DNA of 64,000 nt. Source: Rhynchopus sp. YZ270_cl-10. Taxonomy: Eukaryota; Euglenozoa; Diplonemea; Diplonemida; Diplonemidae. The stretch is taken from assembly GCA_964035575.1 (NCBI GenBank), contig OZ037868.1:868001-932000 (forward strand). The letters are read 5' to 3'. Below the pieces are notes generated by a model. That model ran no database searches. It was not told where the DNA came from and saw nothing but the letters and a program-made list of their open reading frames with translations. Shown one piece after another: positions 51,567 through 63,200 of the stretch (within the stretch, counting starts at the first letter, position 1; every line of letters begins with the position of its first letter). A program made the translations under genes and the position numbers.

Positions 51567-52199
51567 CAAGGCTCTCGGGGGGGGTGATTTTGCCCAAAAA
51601 TCCCCAAAAAAAATAAATAACGGATTTTGGGGGGGGTGATTTTTTTGGAAAATCACCCCCCAAAAAAAAAAAAAAAGTTTGGAAATCCGGATTTTTTTTT
51701 GGGGGGGTCTTTCTACTAGAGCTACGTTGTTCACACAGCAGTGAACAAAGTGACCGTCACAGCCAGAACGCGACTCAATTGGTCAAGCGCCGAAGGAAAA
51801 AGGAAGCATGCAGCATGGCGAAAGAAAAAAGTAGCGTACCGTGCGCCTGCGGCGCAAGCTTACAACCATCCTTCCCTTTGACATAGTTTGGCTGTAATAA
51901 TGTGCAATTTTAAGCGCATTTTTTTGAAATGTTGCGTACCGTGGCTTCGCCAGAAACTTTCGTTTAGCAAAATATGGAAGTAAAATTCATGCAAACTGAC
52001 GATAATTACCAACGACAGTGCCATTTTATGTCAACATTTTATAGAAATGTTGCGTACCGTGGCTTCGCCCGGAACCTTTCGGGTGCCATGACCACTGTTT
52101 CTTTCCCACGTCCCTCCCTTTGCACATAGTGTGGGGAAATTTTTTTGACCCCAAATCACCCCCCTTTTTGGGTTTTGGGGGTGATCTCCGAGAGCCCTG
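51567..52199. mobile_element. Small inverted-repeat element (633 bp), probably the CAAGG family
   Basis: The ends CAAGGCTCTCGG at 51567 and CCGAGAGCCCTG at 52199 are inverted with one mismatch. They share CAAGGCTCT with the termini of the elements at 7-5025 and 9778-11193. Flanks are AAAAAAC on the left and AAAAAAAC on the right, compatible with a 7-bp target duplication blurred by the A run. Arms contain GGGGGGTGATTTT in both orientations. The interior carries GCGTACCGTGGCTTCGCC twice (51935, 52049) and GCGTACCGTGCGCCTGCGGC once (51834). It encodes no protein. Confidence 0.7.
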
Positions 52200-52457
52200 A
52201 AAAAAACAAAAAAAAAAAAAAAAAACCACAAAAAAAACAAAAAAAAACAAAAAAAAAAGCAAACAACAAAAAGCGTTTATGTTTAGTGACAATGTTATTT
52301 TACATTGTCATCCCGAAGTTTTTACTACAACACAATAAAAAAGACGCAATCATTTCCTCCCCCCCTTTCTTTCCCCACCCCATTTCCCCCATTCCCCCTC
52401 CCCTCACACAAAAGCACTTTCAAAACAAACAAAAAAAACATTTTCAAACCCCCCCCC

Positions 52458-53489
52458 TAGGGGGGTCCGTCCGGCCGTTTTTGCTGTCCAAAACCGCTTT
52501 TTTTGAAGAAAACCCCCGAAAAAACACTCAAAACCACCCAAAACCCCCCCGAAACCACCCGAAAACCACCCAAAATTACGAAAAATGCACTTCTGAGCAC
52601 CAATTTTTATTTTTTTCTGACTTTTTGGGCTTTAGAGTGCGAAAATGTCAAAAAGGGGGGTATACGGGTAGTTTAAGCGTTGCAGACACATACACATCCC
52701 CAAAAATACACCCAAGGACCCCAAAAAGCTGCAAAAACCACACATTTCCACCTCGGGACCCCAGCGGAGGTGGGCTGAGGTGGTTTTTGGGTGTTTTGAA
52801 TTTACATCAGTTTTTTTTGATGAAAAAATCGTGTTTTCTAACCGTTTTTAGCCGGGAGTAAGTGTTGCAAAGTGTTGCATAGCCGGCTCATACCCGTTGC
52901 ATGCCATTTCATGGCCCAAAAAAGCCTACCGAGTGTCCCAAATGCTATTTTTCACCCCACATGAGGTCTGGGAGTCATTTCCTGGGGTATTTTGACACTA
53001 TGACGACTGTCATATTACTTTTTTTGGGGTTTTCAGGACGGGCTATGTTTGAAGGAGGGGCTATGTTTAAGCTTTCGAGGCACACACGCACACTGAAAAA
53101 TGCATCTGGGACCCACACAGGACCCCCAAAAAGCTGTAAAACTATATATTACCACCTCGGGAACCCAGAGGAGGTGGACCGAGGTGTTTTTCGGGTCTTT
53201 AGATGGAGTTTTATATGATCGGAGAATTTTTTTGTCAAGTGTTGCATTTTGCCACAAAGTGTGACGCGAGCGTGACGGTATTTTGAGGGGTTTTTCACAA
53301 AAAAATCAATTTTTTTTAGTCGGGAAAGTCTCTGTAGAGGTTGTCAGGTGGTTTATTGGGATATTTGGGTGATCCCCAGGGCGATTTGCGCCCAGGTACG
53401 ACCTTTTTAGTGGATTTCTTCACCTAAATTTCAAAAAAATGGTTTTGGACAGCAAATCCTTAAGGAATTCCTTCTCGTGGACCCCCCTA
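52458..53489. mobile_element. Inverted-repeat element (1.03 kb) upstream of the kinase gene
   Basis: TAGGGGGGTCC (52458) and GGACCCCCCTA (ending 53489) form the ends. GCTGTCCAAAACC (about 52483) and GGTTTTGGACAGC (about 53433) form a second inverted pair, and each end abuts a run of C. Inside, a block of about 90 bp occurs twice in diverged form (52715-52805 and 53105-53205; ACCTCGGGA.CCCAG.GGAGGTGG). The word CAGCAAATCCTTAAGGA near the right end also occurs at 38163 in the element at 37251-38332. No coding content is seen. Confidence 0.6.

Positions 53490-53518
<29 letters not shown>
53490..53518. repeat. Poly-C run
   Basis: About 29 consecutive C, next to the inverted-repeat element and about 155 bp before the kinase start codon. 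It could form an i-motif, or a G-quadruplex on the other strand. Confidence 0.85.
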
Positions 53519-53520
<2 letters not shown>

Positions 53521-53673
53521 CCTCTCTATACACCACTTTCAGTCAACCCACGTACACTTCCCTAGACAATCCTCACTGCAATTCTGATAGACCGACAGAT
53601 TTTTTGTTTTTAGCTCCCTTGGAGGGAGAGCACTTGGGCTCAGGCGGAAAAAAAAAAGTCATTCCTTTTTAAA

Positions 53674-56600
53674 ATGGGATGTACCGAATCTAAACCGGTA
53701 CGGACAACCAATGGGTCTGCGCCCACAAGGAAGGCCCCACCAGCGAACAAGGCTGCCCCTTCATCTGCTGTGCCGAAAGCATCCACAACCACAGCGAAGG
53801 CTGCACCGACGCCTGCTCCTACGCCTGCCCCTGCTCCTGCACCCACCCCTGCTGTTCCTGCAGAGAATGAGAGAAAGAGCTCGATGCGATCCGAAAAGGC
53901 AACTGCACGCTCCACTACTCCGGCCTCCCCACCGCGCGGAGGCGCACCACAATCCCCTAAGAGCCCTGCCGGCTCGCCCCTCTCACCTTCCTTCTACCCG
54001 CACCACCACACCAAAACCACTCTGAACACTCAAAACCACCCCTCCATGTCACAATCATTATACTCACCCGAATCGAACCTCAACAACACCGGGACAGTAC
54101 GGTCGACAAGCTACCCTCCGCCGTTGGATACGATGTCTTCTGACGATGATGGGTCAGAGGGGATTGGGGTTGCGAACACTCAGGGAGGGAATTCCCCGAA
54201 GAACGTGGGGACACCTTCACCACATCAACAAACGGTGTTCGACGCATTCATGGACACACCCACAGAGGAGGCAAGCAAGGAGCTGATCCAGGCGGTCGAC
54301 AACTGCAGGGAAAAGGTGGTCTTCCGTCTCCTCAATGACGGGGTCTCACCGAACGGAGCTGATCGCTTCGGATACACTGCGATCCACAAGGCACTGCTGT
54401 TGGTTAAAGGCACCGAATCACTGAACATTCTCAAGCTTCTTATCAAGCACAACGCAGACGTTAATGCACTAGATATGTACCGTTACCGCCCCCTCCACGC
54501 CGCAGTCAGACAGCACAACACCCCTGCCGTGAAAGAACTCCTGACCTGCATCCCCATGGCCGATCCTCTTGGAGGTGGAAAGGTGGACCAACAATGGACC
54601 AGTGTGCACGAAGCGGTTGAAAAAGGGTTTGAAGACGTATTGGAGCTTTTATTAAATGCGTGTCCAGGAAAGGAAGCCTTTTTGAAGGAATCAGCGGAAG
54701 GGGAGACGATTCTGCATATTGCGTGTAGAAAGGGGCATTATAAGTGCTTTGAAACGATTGCGGCGAAGATGAAAAGGCTTGGGATGTCGTTGAGTCAGCG
54801 TGATGCAGGGGAGCATGGGAACACCCCGCTGATGACTGCGGCGATTGGAGGGCATAAAAACATTCTTCAGAAGCTGGAGCAGTTTGGGGTTGACAAATAT
54901 GCGAAGAACAACCATGGGGACACGATGTTTTCGATTCTCGCAAAGCGCACCGAGCAGGGGGTGGGACCGCCGGATGGGGTAGAGTACGATCCTTACAGCA
55001 AGACAGCGAAGCAGGACAAGAAGAAGAGCCCCAACCACAAAGACAAGATGTCATCAAGCAAGAACAGCTCTGGCTCTGACAAGCTTGCGTCCAGCGGGAG
55101 GAGCACCGGGTCTGGCAAGGCTGCGAAGCCTGCCGCAAAGAAGAAGACCAAACCCGCCACCACTGTCGCGCCACTGAAACCCCAAGGTGTCCCGGTCACC
55201 GGGAACAAAGGACACAGCCCCGTCCCCATCCCAGCTACACCACCAGTTGCCATGTCACGGCCTGCGAAGAAAAGCTTCTCCAATATGACCCCCACGCAGA
55301 TGGAGGGTTCTATACAAGATGCTGACCTGCGTGTCTGGCAGAAGGGAAGGCAGCTTGGGAAGGGAGCCTTTGGTGTTGTGTACGAAGGGCTGTTGAGGTA
55401 TGTGATTTGGTCGGTGTGGAGGGGGCCTTCTCTGAAAATAATTTATTGGGGTGTCTTAGTAGGGACTACGTAGTCCGTACGGCGAGCAGCAGTGTGTCAG
55501 ACCAGGACAGTGACTCGAAGAGTGAGAGTACTTCCGAGAGTATGAAGACCGATCATGAGGTGATGGTTGAAGAACGTCCGAAGCGCAGAGATGAATTTCC
55601 CAAGCACAGAGTCAGTAAACCCATTTTTTGAGGTGTTTTCTCTCTGCTGGGCAAAAAAATGGGTCAAAATGTAGGTCAAAAAAAATCCAAAAAAATGGAT
55701 TAGGGATTCGGATTTTCCTGAAAAAAGGGGCAAATTAGTCATACATCTGTTGTGCACCAAACCACATCATCCTTTCTCCCCACAGAGACGGCACTCTGCT
55801 TGCAGTTAAGGTTATCTCGTACAACCCTGAGGATGAGCAGGAGACTGACAACGTCAAACAAGAGTTCGACATGATCAAGAACATGAAGCACAAAAATATT
55901 TTGAAGGTATGACTCACCCCTTGCTGCGACTTTGAAAAACACGAAAAAAGATTCCTGAAGACCAATTGGTCATGGATCCAAACACAAAAGCAACAACAAA
56001 AACAAAAAAGCAAATAGTACATTATTAAAGACCACCAAAACAAAAAGAGCACAAAGCAAAAACTGGTGTGGCTGAACGGGGGGGAGCATAAAGTGCGGAA
56101 AAGTGCTGAAAAAGTGCGGAAAAAGTGCGGAAAAAGTGCGGAAAAAGTGCGAATCAGCCCCCAAAAAAATTTCCCCCACCTTGTAAAAGTTGAACACTGT
56201 GTACTGTAGGTACTGTAGGTACTGTAGGTACTGTAGGTACTGTAGGTACTGTAGGTACGGTTTTCGCACTTTTTCCGCACTTATTCGCACTTTTACCATG
56301 TTGGCTTGCTGACTGTGTCTGTGTACCTGTGTAGGTACACAGTACCTACAGTACACAGTATTCTGTGGGTACCTACCGTACCTGTACCTGTGTGCCTGTG
56401 TATTTGGCAAAGACAGTCAGCAAGCCTACATGCTAAAAGTGCGAACAAGTGCGGAAAAAGTGCTGAAAAAGTGCGGAAAAAGTGCGAATAGGTGCGGAAA
56501 AAGTGCGAGAAAGTGCGGAAAAGTGCGAATCAGACCCCTTCAGCCACACCAAAAACAACAACTTTCAGTCAAACACCCCTTGCTGCGACGTCATGAGGAG

Positions 56601-57199
56601 GAAAAAAAATATTATTTTTAAAGGTGTCCCGGTTACCGGGAACAAAGGAACCCAGCTCATCCTAGCTCCACCCCCTTTTTTTAAATCTCTTTTTCTCAAA
56701 AAAGTAAAAGAAAACTCACTAGGAAAATAATAGTCAATTTCATCTTTTTTTTAAAAATATTGCAATCATCTTTTCTCACTACAGTACTACGGGATTGACA
56801 TCCAGGACTCAAAACTGCACATCTTCATGGAAATGGCCTCGAACGGTAGTGTTGCCTCGTTAGTTAAACGCATTGGAGACGCGCTAGCGGTATGCAGAAG
56901 GGTGCTGAAGTGTTGATATCTTTTCACCTCCCAAAAAAAAAAAAAAAAAAACTACTGAAATTCGTTTTTTGGGAGGTGGTTGATTTCGCTGTGCAGTTTT
57001 ATCACTCAAAATCACCTCCTTTTTTTTGTACACAATATTGATGGTTGTCAATAGACAGCTACACCATATTATGTATATTTTTCATTGAACAAAGTTGTCC
57101 AACACAAAATTGATAGCAATATTCCATTTTGTAATTTATATTATACCCACTTTCATTCTTCAACACCAATCTTCAAAACTCATTTTACAACAACTAAAA

Positions 57200-57240
<41 letters not shown>

Positions 57241-60200
57241 GGTATTCACTCTCGTCTCTTCAGCGCTGCCGAGGCAGTGTGGCCGCTCTTTTTTGTTCTA
57301 TCCAGAGTAAACCCGGGACCGTGTCCCAGCTGGTGCCGTTTTTCACATCTAGGACGTGCGGGTTGCCGTTTTACGGAGGTCACCTCCCCGTTTGCCACAC
57401 AGGGTTTACAGACAGCACACCTCCCCCTCAGGGTGTGGCAGCATCGTTAAGGACACTGGCCTGACGACAAAAGTGGAAACCTTTTTTAGGTTCCCGTGAT
57501 CAGCTGACATGCTGGTCGGTGTGTTCTCTTGATGTTTTCTTTTTTTGTTGGTATCCTCTTGTTGATATGAGTAATGTAAAAGTAAAAGCAAATAAAGCTA
57601 AAAGTTGTGTTCTCTTCAGTTCGTTACAGTTGGCCTCAGAAGGTCACTCAGAGTGTCATCAGACAATCCGGAGGACACCAAAAATTCCAGGACCACTGCT
57701 GGGTGTTGTGTGAGGAGTGTTCCCCACGAGGTGTTGCTGCACAGGTTGGCTCTTTTGTCGGTGAGCTTGGGGCATTGCTTCAGAAGGTGCTTCGCCGTCA
57801 CATTCGCCTTTCCGCACGCCTTGCAGTTGGGGGTGTCGTTGTGGCTCCTGTCCGTGTACAGGAGGGGGTGTCGTCTTGTGCGCAGGAGTCTCATCTCACG
57901 CGCTCCCTTACGTGTCAGTCGTTGTGGGCGGAGTTGCGGGTGGCGGAGTTGTATCTTCGTCTTCGCTTTGGCGTCGGTGTGCTGGCACGCATATGCGCTG
58001 TCTTCGGTGGGTGTGACGGTGAGCTGCGCTGCCACCCTCTTGATCTGAGAGGCGGCCGTCATCATCGCTATGGGTTCCAGCTGTGGTACCATGGCGTTCG
58101 CGTGCCGCTTTGCCTCTTTGTCCGCAGCTTCGTTTCCAGGTAGGCCGATATGGCTTGGGACGTACTGGAAGTCTACGCGTACTCCTTTGCGCGTGAGTGT
58201 GTGTATCGCACGCCATATGTCGTGCAGTGAATGCTCGACAGCCTTCTGTGGTCCTCCCTCTAGGGCGCGGATTGAGGACTGGCTGTCTGTGAGGATCGCC
58301 ACTCTCGCGTGTTTGGTGGTAGTGGTGCGGTTTGCAAGGTCGGTGAGTGCCTCACGGATTGCCGTCTGCTCGGCTTGGTAGGCCACGCATCGCCTGCCTG
58401 CCCCCTTGCCGAAGACGTGGATCATGTTGTCGTCAGCGTCCGTCACTGCACATCCCGCCCCGCCGATGTTCGTGTCGGACAGTGATCCGTCGGTGTACGT
58501 GCTGTAGTCGTACTGGGGTAGCTTGTCGAGGGCCTCCTGCGTTTTTTCCAGAGCTTCCTCTTTGGTTTGTTTAGAGTCCGCTCGGAGGACTCCTGGGATG
58601 GTGGGGTGCAGCGTAAGCTTATCCTGTACTTCCTCCCATTGCCAGGGGGGCACAGGGTAGTGGAGCGCAATGGTGCTCCGAGTTGTGTGCTGAGTGTACA
58701 TCTTTGTTTCCTCAACGGTGTTCGTGGCTGCTCTAAGCCATGTAGTGTTGGAGTGTTTTTTGGTTGACTGCACGGCGGTGTACGCGGGCGAGTCATGTAT
58801 GCGGTTGGCGCGCTCGTACAGCTTTGCTCCTTCCGCTTGTGCAATTTCAGCGATTGATCGTAGGTTCGCCTCCCAGAGAAGGTTCTCCGTCGCTGTGGTG
58901 CGTAGACAGCCGGTGATCAGTCTGGCTGCGCCGTGGTGGAGGGTCTCAAGATGGGTTCGGTTCTTCTTGAGCAGTGCGTGTCCCCACACTCCTATCCCGT
59001 AGGTGAGCACGGGCAGCACATATGTCATGTACACTTGTCGCATGGTGTCTGCTTCCGCACCCCAGTCCTCGCCTCCTAGTGCGTACAGTACGGAGAGTCG
59101 TTGTTTGTACTTTGTGCACACTGATTCCATGTGTTGTATCATGTTGCATTCGTCATCTATTAGGATGCCGAGGTACTGTGTCAGTCGGGTTGTAGGCACG
59201 CGTTTCCCATTGCTGTAGTGCACTGCGAATTGCTTGTCTCTGACGTTGTTGGGGTCTTTCTTGGTGGTGAAGGCTAGGAGGTTCGTTTTGTCGTCGTCGG
59301 TGGAGATTCGGAGGCCCATTGGGGGGAGTTCACGTTCAAGTACTTCGATAGCCTTTTGTGCGGATAAAGCGGCTTCGTCGGTGTTGTTGCCAATGCACAG
59401 GATTGCGAGGTCGTCGGCGTACATGCACACATGTCCGTCCACGCACTCTAGGGTTTTCGCCAGGTTTGCCATGACTACGTTGAAGAGTAGGGGGGAGAGC
59501 ACTGTGCCTTGGGGTACTCCCTCCTCCATGTCGTAGAACTCGCTGACGTGACCTGCCACGGTCGCCGCTGCTCGTCTGTTGCTGAGGTATGCACCAATCC
59601 ATTTCTGGTACGTGAGTGGGAAGTCGTGCAGGTGTTGTAGGATGGCACTGCGTTTGAGGCGGTCGTACGCCTTCTCTAGGTCGACTTTGAGGAGGATTGC
59701 ACTGCGTCCTTCCTCTACTGTGTCCTTGGCCAGTTGCGTTACCAGTGCGATGCTGTCGATCGTGGATCTCTTTTTCCTGAAACCTGCTTGGGCCTTGTGG
59801 AGGTTAGGGAACTGCTCATCAGGGTCTTCCATGAGCTGGTGTAGGCGGTGTCCGATCATGCGCTCGAGCACCTTGCTCACTGTACTCGTCAGTGCAATTG
59901 GTCTGTACGAAGCAGGGAGGTGGTCCGGTTTCGAAGGCTTGTGGATGGGCATCAGTAGAGAAGTCGTCCATTCCAGTGGGAGTGTGCCACTACTCCACGA
60001 GAGGTTCATGATACGCAGGAGACCCTTCCTCGCCTCCGGTCCCATGTGTCGTAGCATCTCGTTGTGTATGTTGTCCATGCCTGGTGTTTTGTTGTCTTCC
60101 AGGTTGTTCACGATGGTGTTGAGCTCCTGCATTGTAAAGGCACGCTCTGATTCGTGGTATGGGACGTCCGTCGGTGTTGTGGCTACGTCCTCCGTGTCTG

Positions 60201-63200
60201 TGGGGTCTTTGCGGCTCACGTCTGAGTAGTGCCTACCAAATATGTTCGCTTTGGCTGTGTTGTCGGTGATGGTGGTGCCGTTCTCCGTCAGTGGGTACTG
60301 CTGCGACTTATCGGCTCTGCCGTCCAGTTCGCGTAGTAGGTGGTAGATGTGTGAGGACCCCGCAGCCTTGTCGCACCTTGCCTCCCATATCGTGCGTTTG
60401 CTGTCGCGGATTTCCGTGGCCACATTTTGTTTTAGGCAGCTGAGGGAGTCACTATCATTTTGTGTGGGTGGTGTTGTCTGCTTCTGCAGTTGCGCGATCT
60501 TCTGGTCTCGGCGCTTCATTGCTTTGCGTACTGCACCTGTGCACCACCTTCGCTTAGCTTGCCGTCGTCGATGCGTCGGGATGTGTCGTCGTGCCACGTT
60601 TCTCACCATGCCAGCCCACTTCGCATACGCTGTCGCGGGGTTGTGCCACTTTAGGGTTGCATCAGCACTTCGCTCAAGTTCTGCAGTGTAGTCACTCCAC
60701 CTGGCCCTGTTCCAATCCCACAGGGTTTTCCCGCTCCGTTTGATGTTCGAGTACTTCGGTGGAGGTGGTGTGGTGCTGTCAATCTCGAATTCCATTGGGA
60801 GATGGTCCGATAAGCCGTTATCTAGAACCCGCCATTTGATCGGCCATTTTCTTGTCTCGTCTTTGTTATTGTCACCTTTCGCTATGACCACGTCTGGTGA
60901 AGTTTTGGATTTTCCAATCCTTGTCGCAGTTTGGGGGTCATTCCAGATTTGCATGCCGTCAGTGTTACCGACCCAGTCGTGGATTTTTGTGCCGGTTTTG
61001 TTCGGGATCGCCTTGCTCCACTGCGCATGATGGGCGTTGAGGTCTCCAGCTATCACTACTTGTTCGGTGGGGAGGTCTTCGCAGTCGAAGTCATCTTTGC
61101 GTATGTCTTTTTTTTGCTCCCCCACTGCGCTTGGCCGATATACATTGACAAAGCGTATACCGTGCACTGTGACGTCGAGCCGTTCGGTGACTTTCCACTT
61201 CGAGAACGTGTGGACTTGGGTTGGATGTTTGTCACGCACCAGTGTTACTATCCCGCCTCCATGTGTTTCACTGGTTTTTTTGGTACGGCCTTCCGTTCTT
61301 TTGCGGGTGTAGCTGCGGTAGCCGTCGATCTTGAACGTATTGGCTTGTCCGCTCGCCTTCAGTTCTTGGAGCATGACAATGTCGTACTCCTTCTTGGTTA
61401 TGTGCCGCCTTATTTCAGCTCTCTTAGTGTCGGTGAGTCCGTTGATGTTCCAACAGAGACATCTCAGCGGACCCGGATTCGGATGTATCCCTGCTATCAC
61501 AAGTAGAAGTAGTACCGTTGTGGATAGGTATTTAAGCAAGGAGGGGGTGTTTAGGGAGTGTGATAGGTGGAGGTGAGTTGTCAACGTCTCGCTTTTTTGG
61601 CGGATGGTGGTGTTCTGGGAGCTCGTCTGTCTCTGCCGTCTCGTTCGCTTCGTCCGTCTCGTCCGTCTTCCGTCGCGTCCTTTGGCATTCGAGTTTTGGT
61701 GGCAATTGCTTCTGCAATTAGTCCCGGAAGCCGGGACGTCAGGTCGTTGAAGCTGGCCTGTAGCCCTTGCAGACCGGTCTGAAGGTCCCTTTGCATCGTC
61801 AAAAGTTCTGTTACGTTGCGCTGCAGTTCCTCTATAGCGCCTTTGTTGTTGTGAATTTGTGAATTTAGGTTTTTTTGGGTGTCGCTCATCTGCGACATCT
61901 TCGCTGCGAAGTCGTTCCGCAGTGAGGAGATGTTGGTGGCGTTCTGGAAGGTGGCGGCCCTGCTTGCTGCATCGACGGTGGCTGTTGTTGCGGATGGTGC
62001 GGCTGCGGCGGCTGGTGCAGGCGCTGCGTTGCTGTTGGAGCCTCTGACGACGTTGCTCCATGCTGTGGTGTTGTTTGCCAGGTTGTTTACAAAGGTGGTG
62101 GGTTTGGCGGCGGGTCTCTTCTTCTTTGGCCTGCGGAGCTTGTGGGAGGTGGAGACTTCTCGCGTGGTGATGTTTCTGTTGTTGAATAAGAAGAATTGGG
62201 GGAGCGTCTGTTGGGTTCGGATTTTGACCATCTGTGTAGTACCCGCTTGTTGGTGAGCTATGACGGAGCAGACAATGCCATTTGTGCTGAGGGCCCCCAC
62301 TAGGGCCTCGGGGTGTGTGAGGTAGTGCATCCCTGTCAGCACGAAGTGTCTCTCGGTGGCCATCTCTGGCTTCCCAATCTCTGTCCAGGCCGCTGTGATG
62401 TGCTCCCGTTCGGTGACGATGCCAAATGCTTTGGTTGACTTTATTAGCCGTCCTGCGTGTTTTGTAGCAAACGTGATTGCGTCTGCGAGGGTGGCAGTGG
62501 GTGGGAGCCAGACTACGGGCTCGTTGGTGACGGCTTTGGGTCTGACGATGACACCAGATTGTCCTGACATCTCCCTCAGCGGCTTTCTCAGGGATACGGT
62601 GGCGGTGATGCGGCGCTCCCCTGCAGGGCGCACGCTGGCTACATCTGCACTGAGCCCGTTGAGGAACTTGCGTGCGGTGTCGAGCGGTTTCGTTAGCCAT
62701 TCCGGGTTGGCGGCTACTGCCTCGTCGAGGACTTCCAGCTTTATCTCCTCCAGCTGGTGCGTGTTGGATGCCCCGAAAGAGGGGATGTTGTTCTTGTAGT
62801 TGGGGGCGGTGGAGGACAACACAAACAGGTGCACCTTTTTGAGGTAGCACTCCCCGTTCGGCTTCTGCACAATGCACTCCTGCGTGCTGTGCGCTTTGTG
62901 TCCCTGTATTGGGGCGGTGGTGGCGATGGCGATGACTGGTCCGTTCGGTGGGACCGCGTTCTTTGACGCAAGGTAGGTGTCTGCGTCGGCTAGCTTCAGC
63001 AGCGCAATAAAGCCTCGCTGCTCCGGGTTCCCGCTCCTGTAACGTTGTTGGAAGGTGGTGGGGTTTAGGACCTCTGTGTCCCAGTCCTCTTGACGGAGGG
63101 TGTGCATCCCGGCCGTTGCTGCTTCGCTTCTTTCGCCATGGAGGTCCTCCATGCCCAAGTCCGCCGCGTGGAGGCAGGCTGTCGCAGATCGGTAAGGTAA

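Noticed and set aside
52145-52861. 238-codon Lys/Pro/Phe-rich frame
   Set aside because: Low-complexity sequence inside two inverted-repeat elements, without codon structure or homology.
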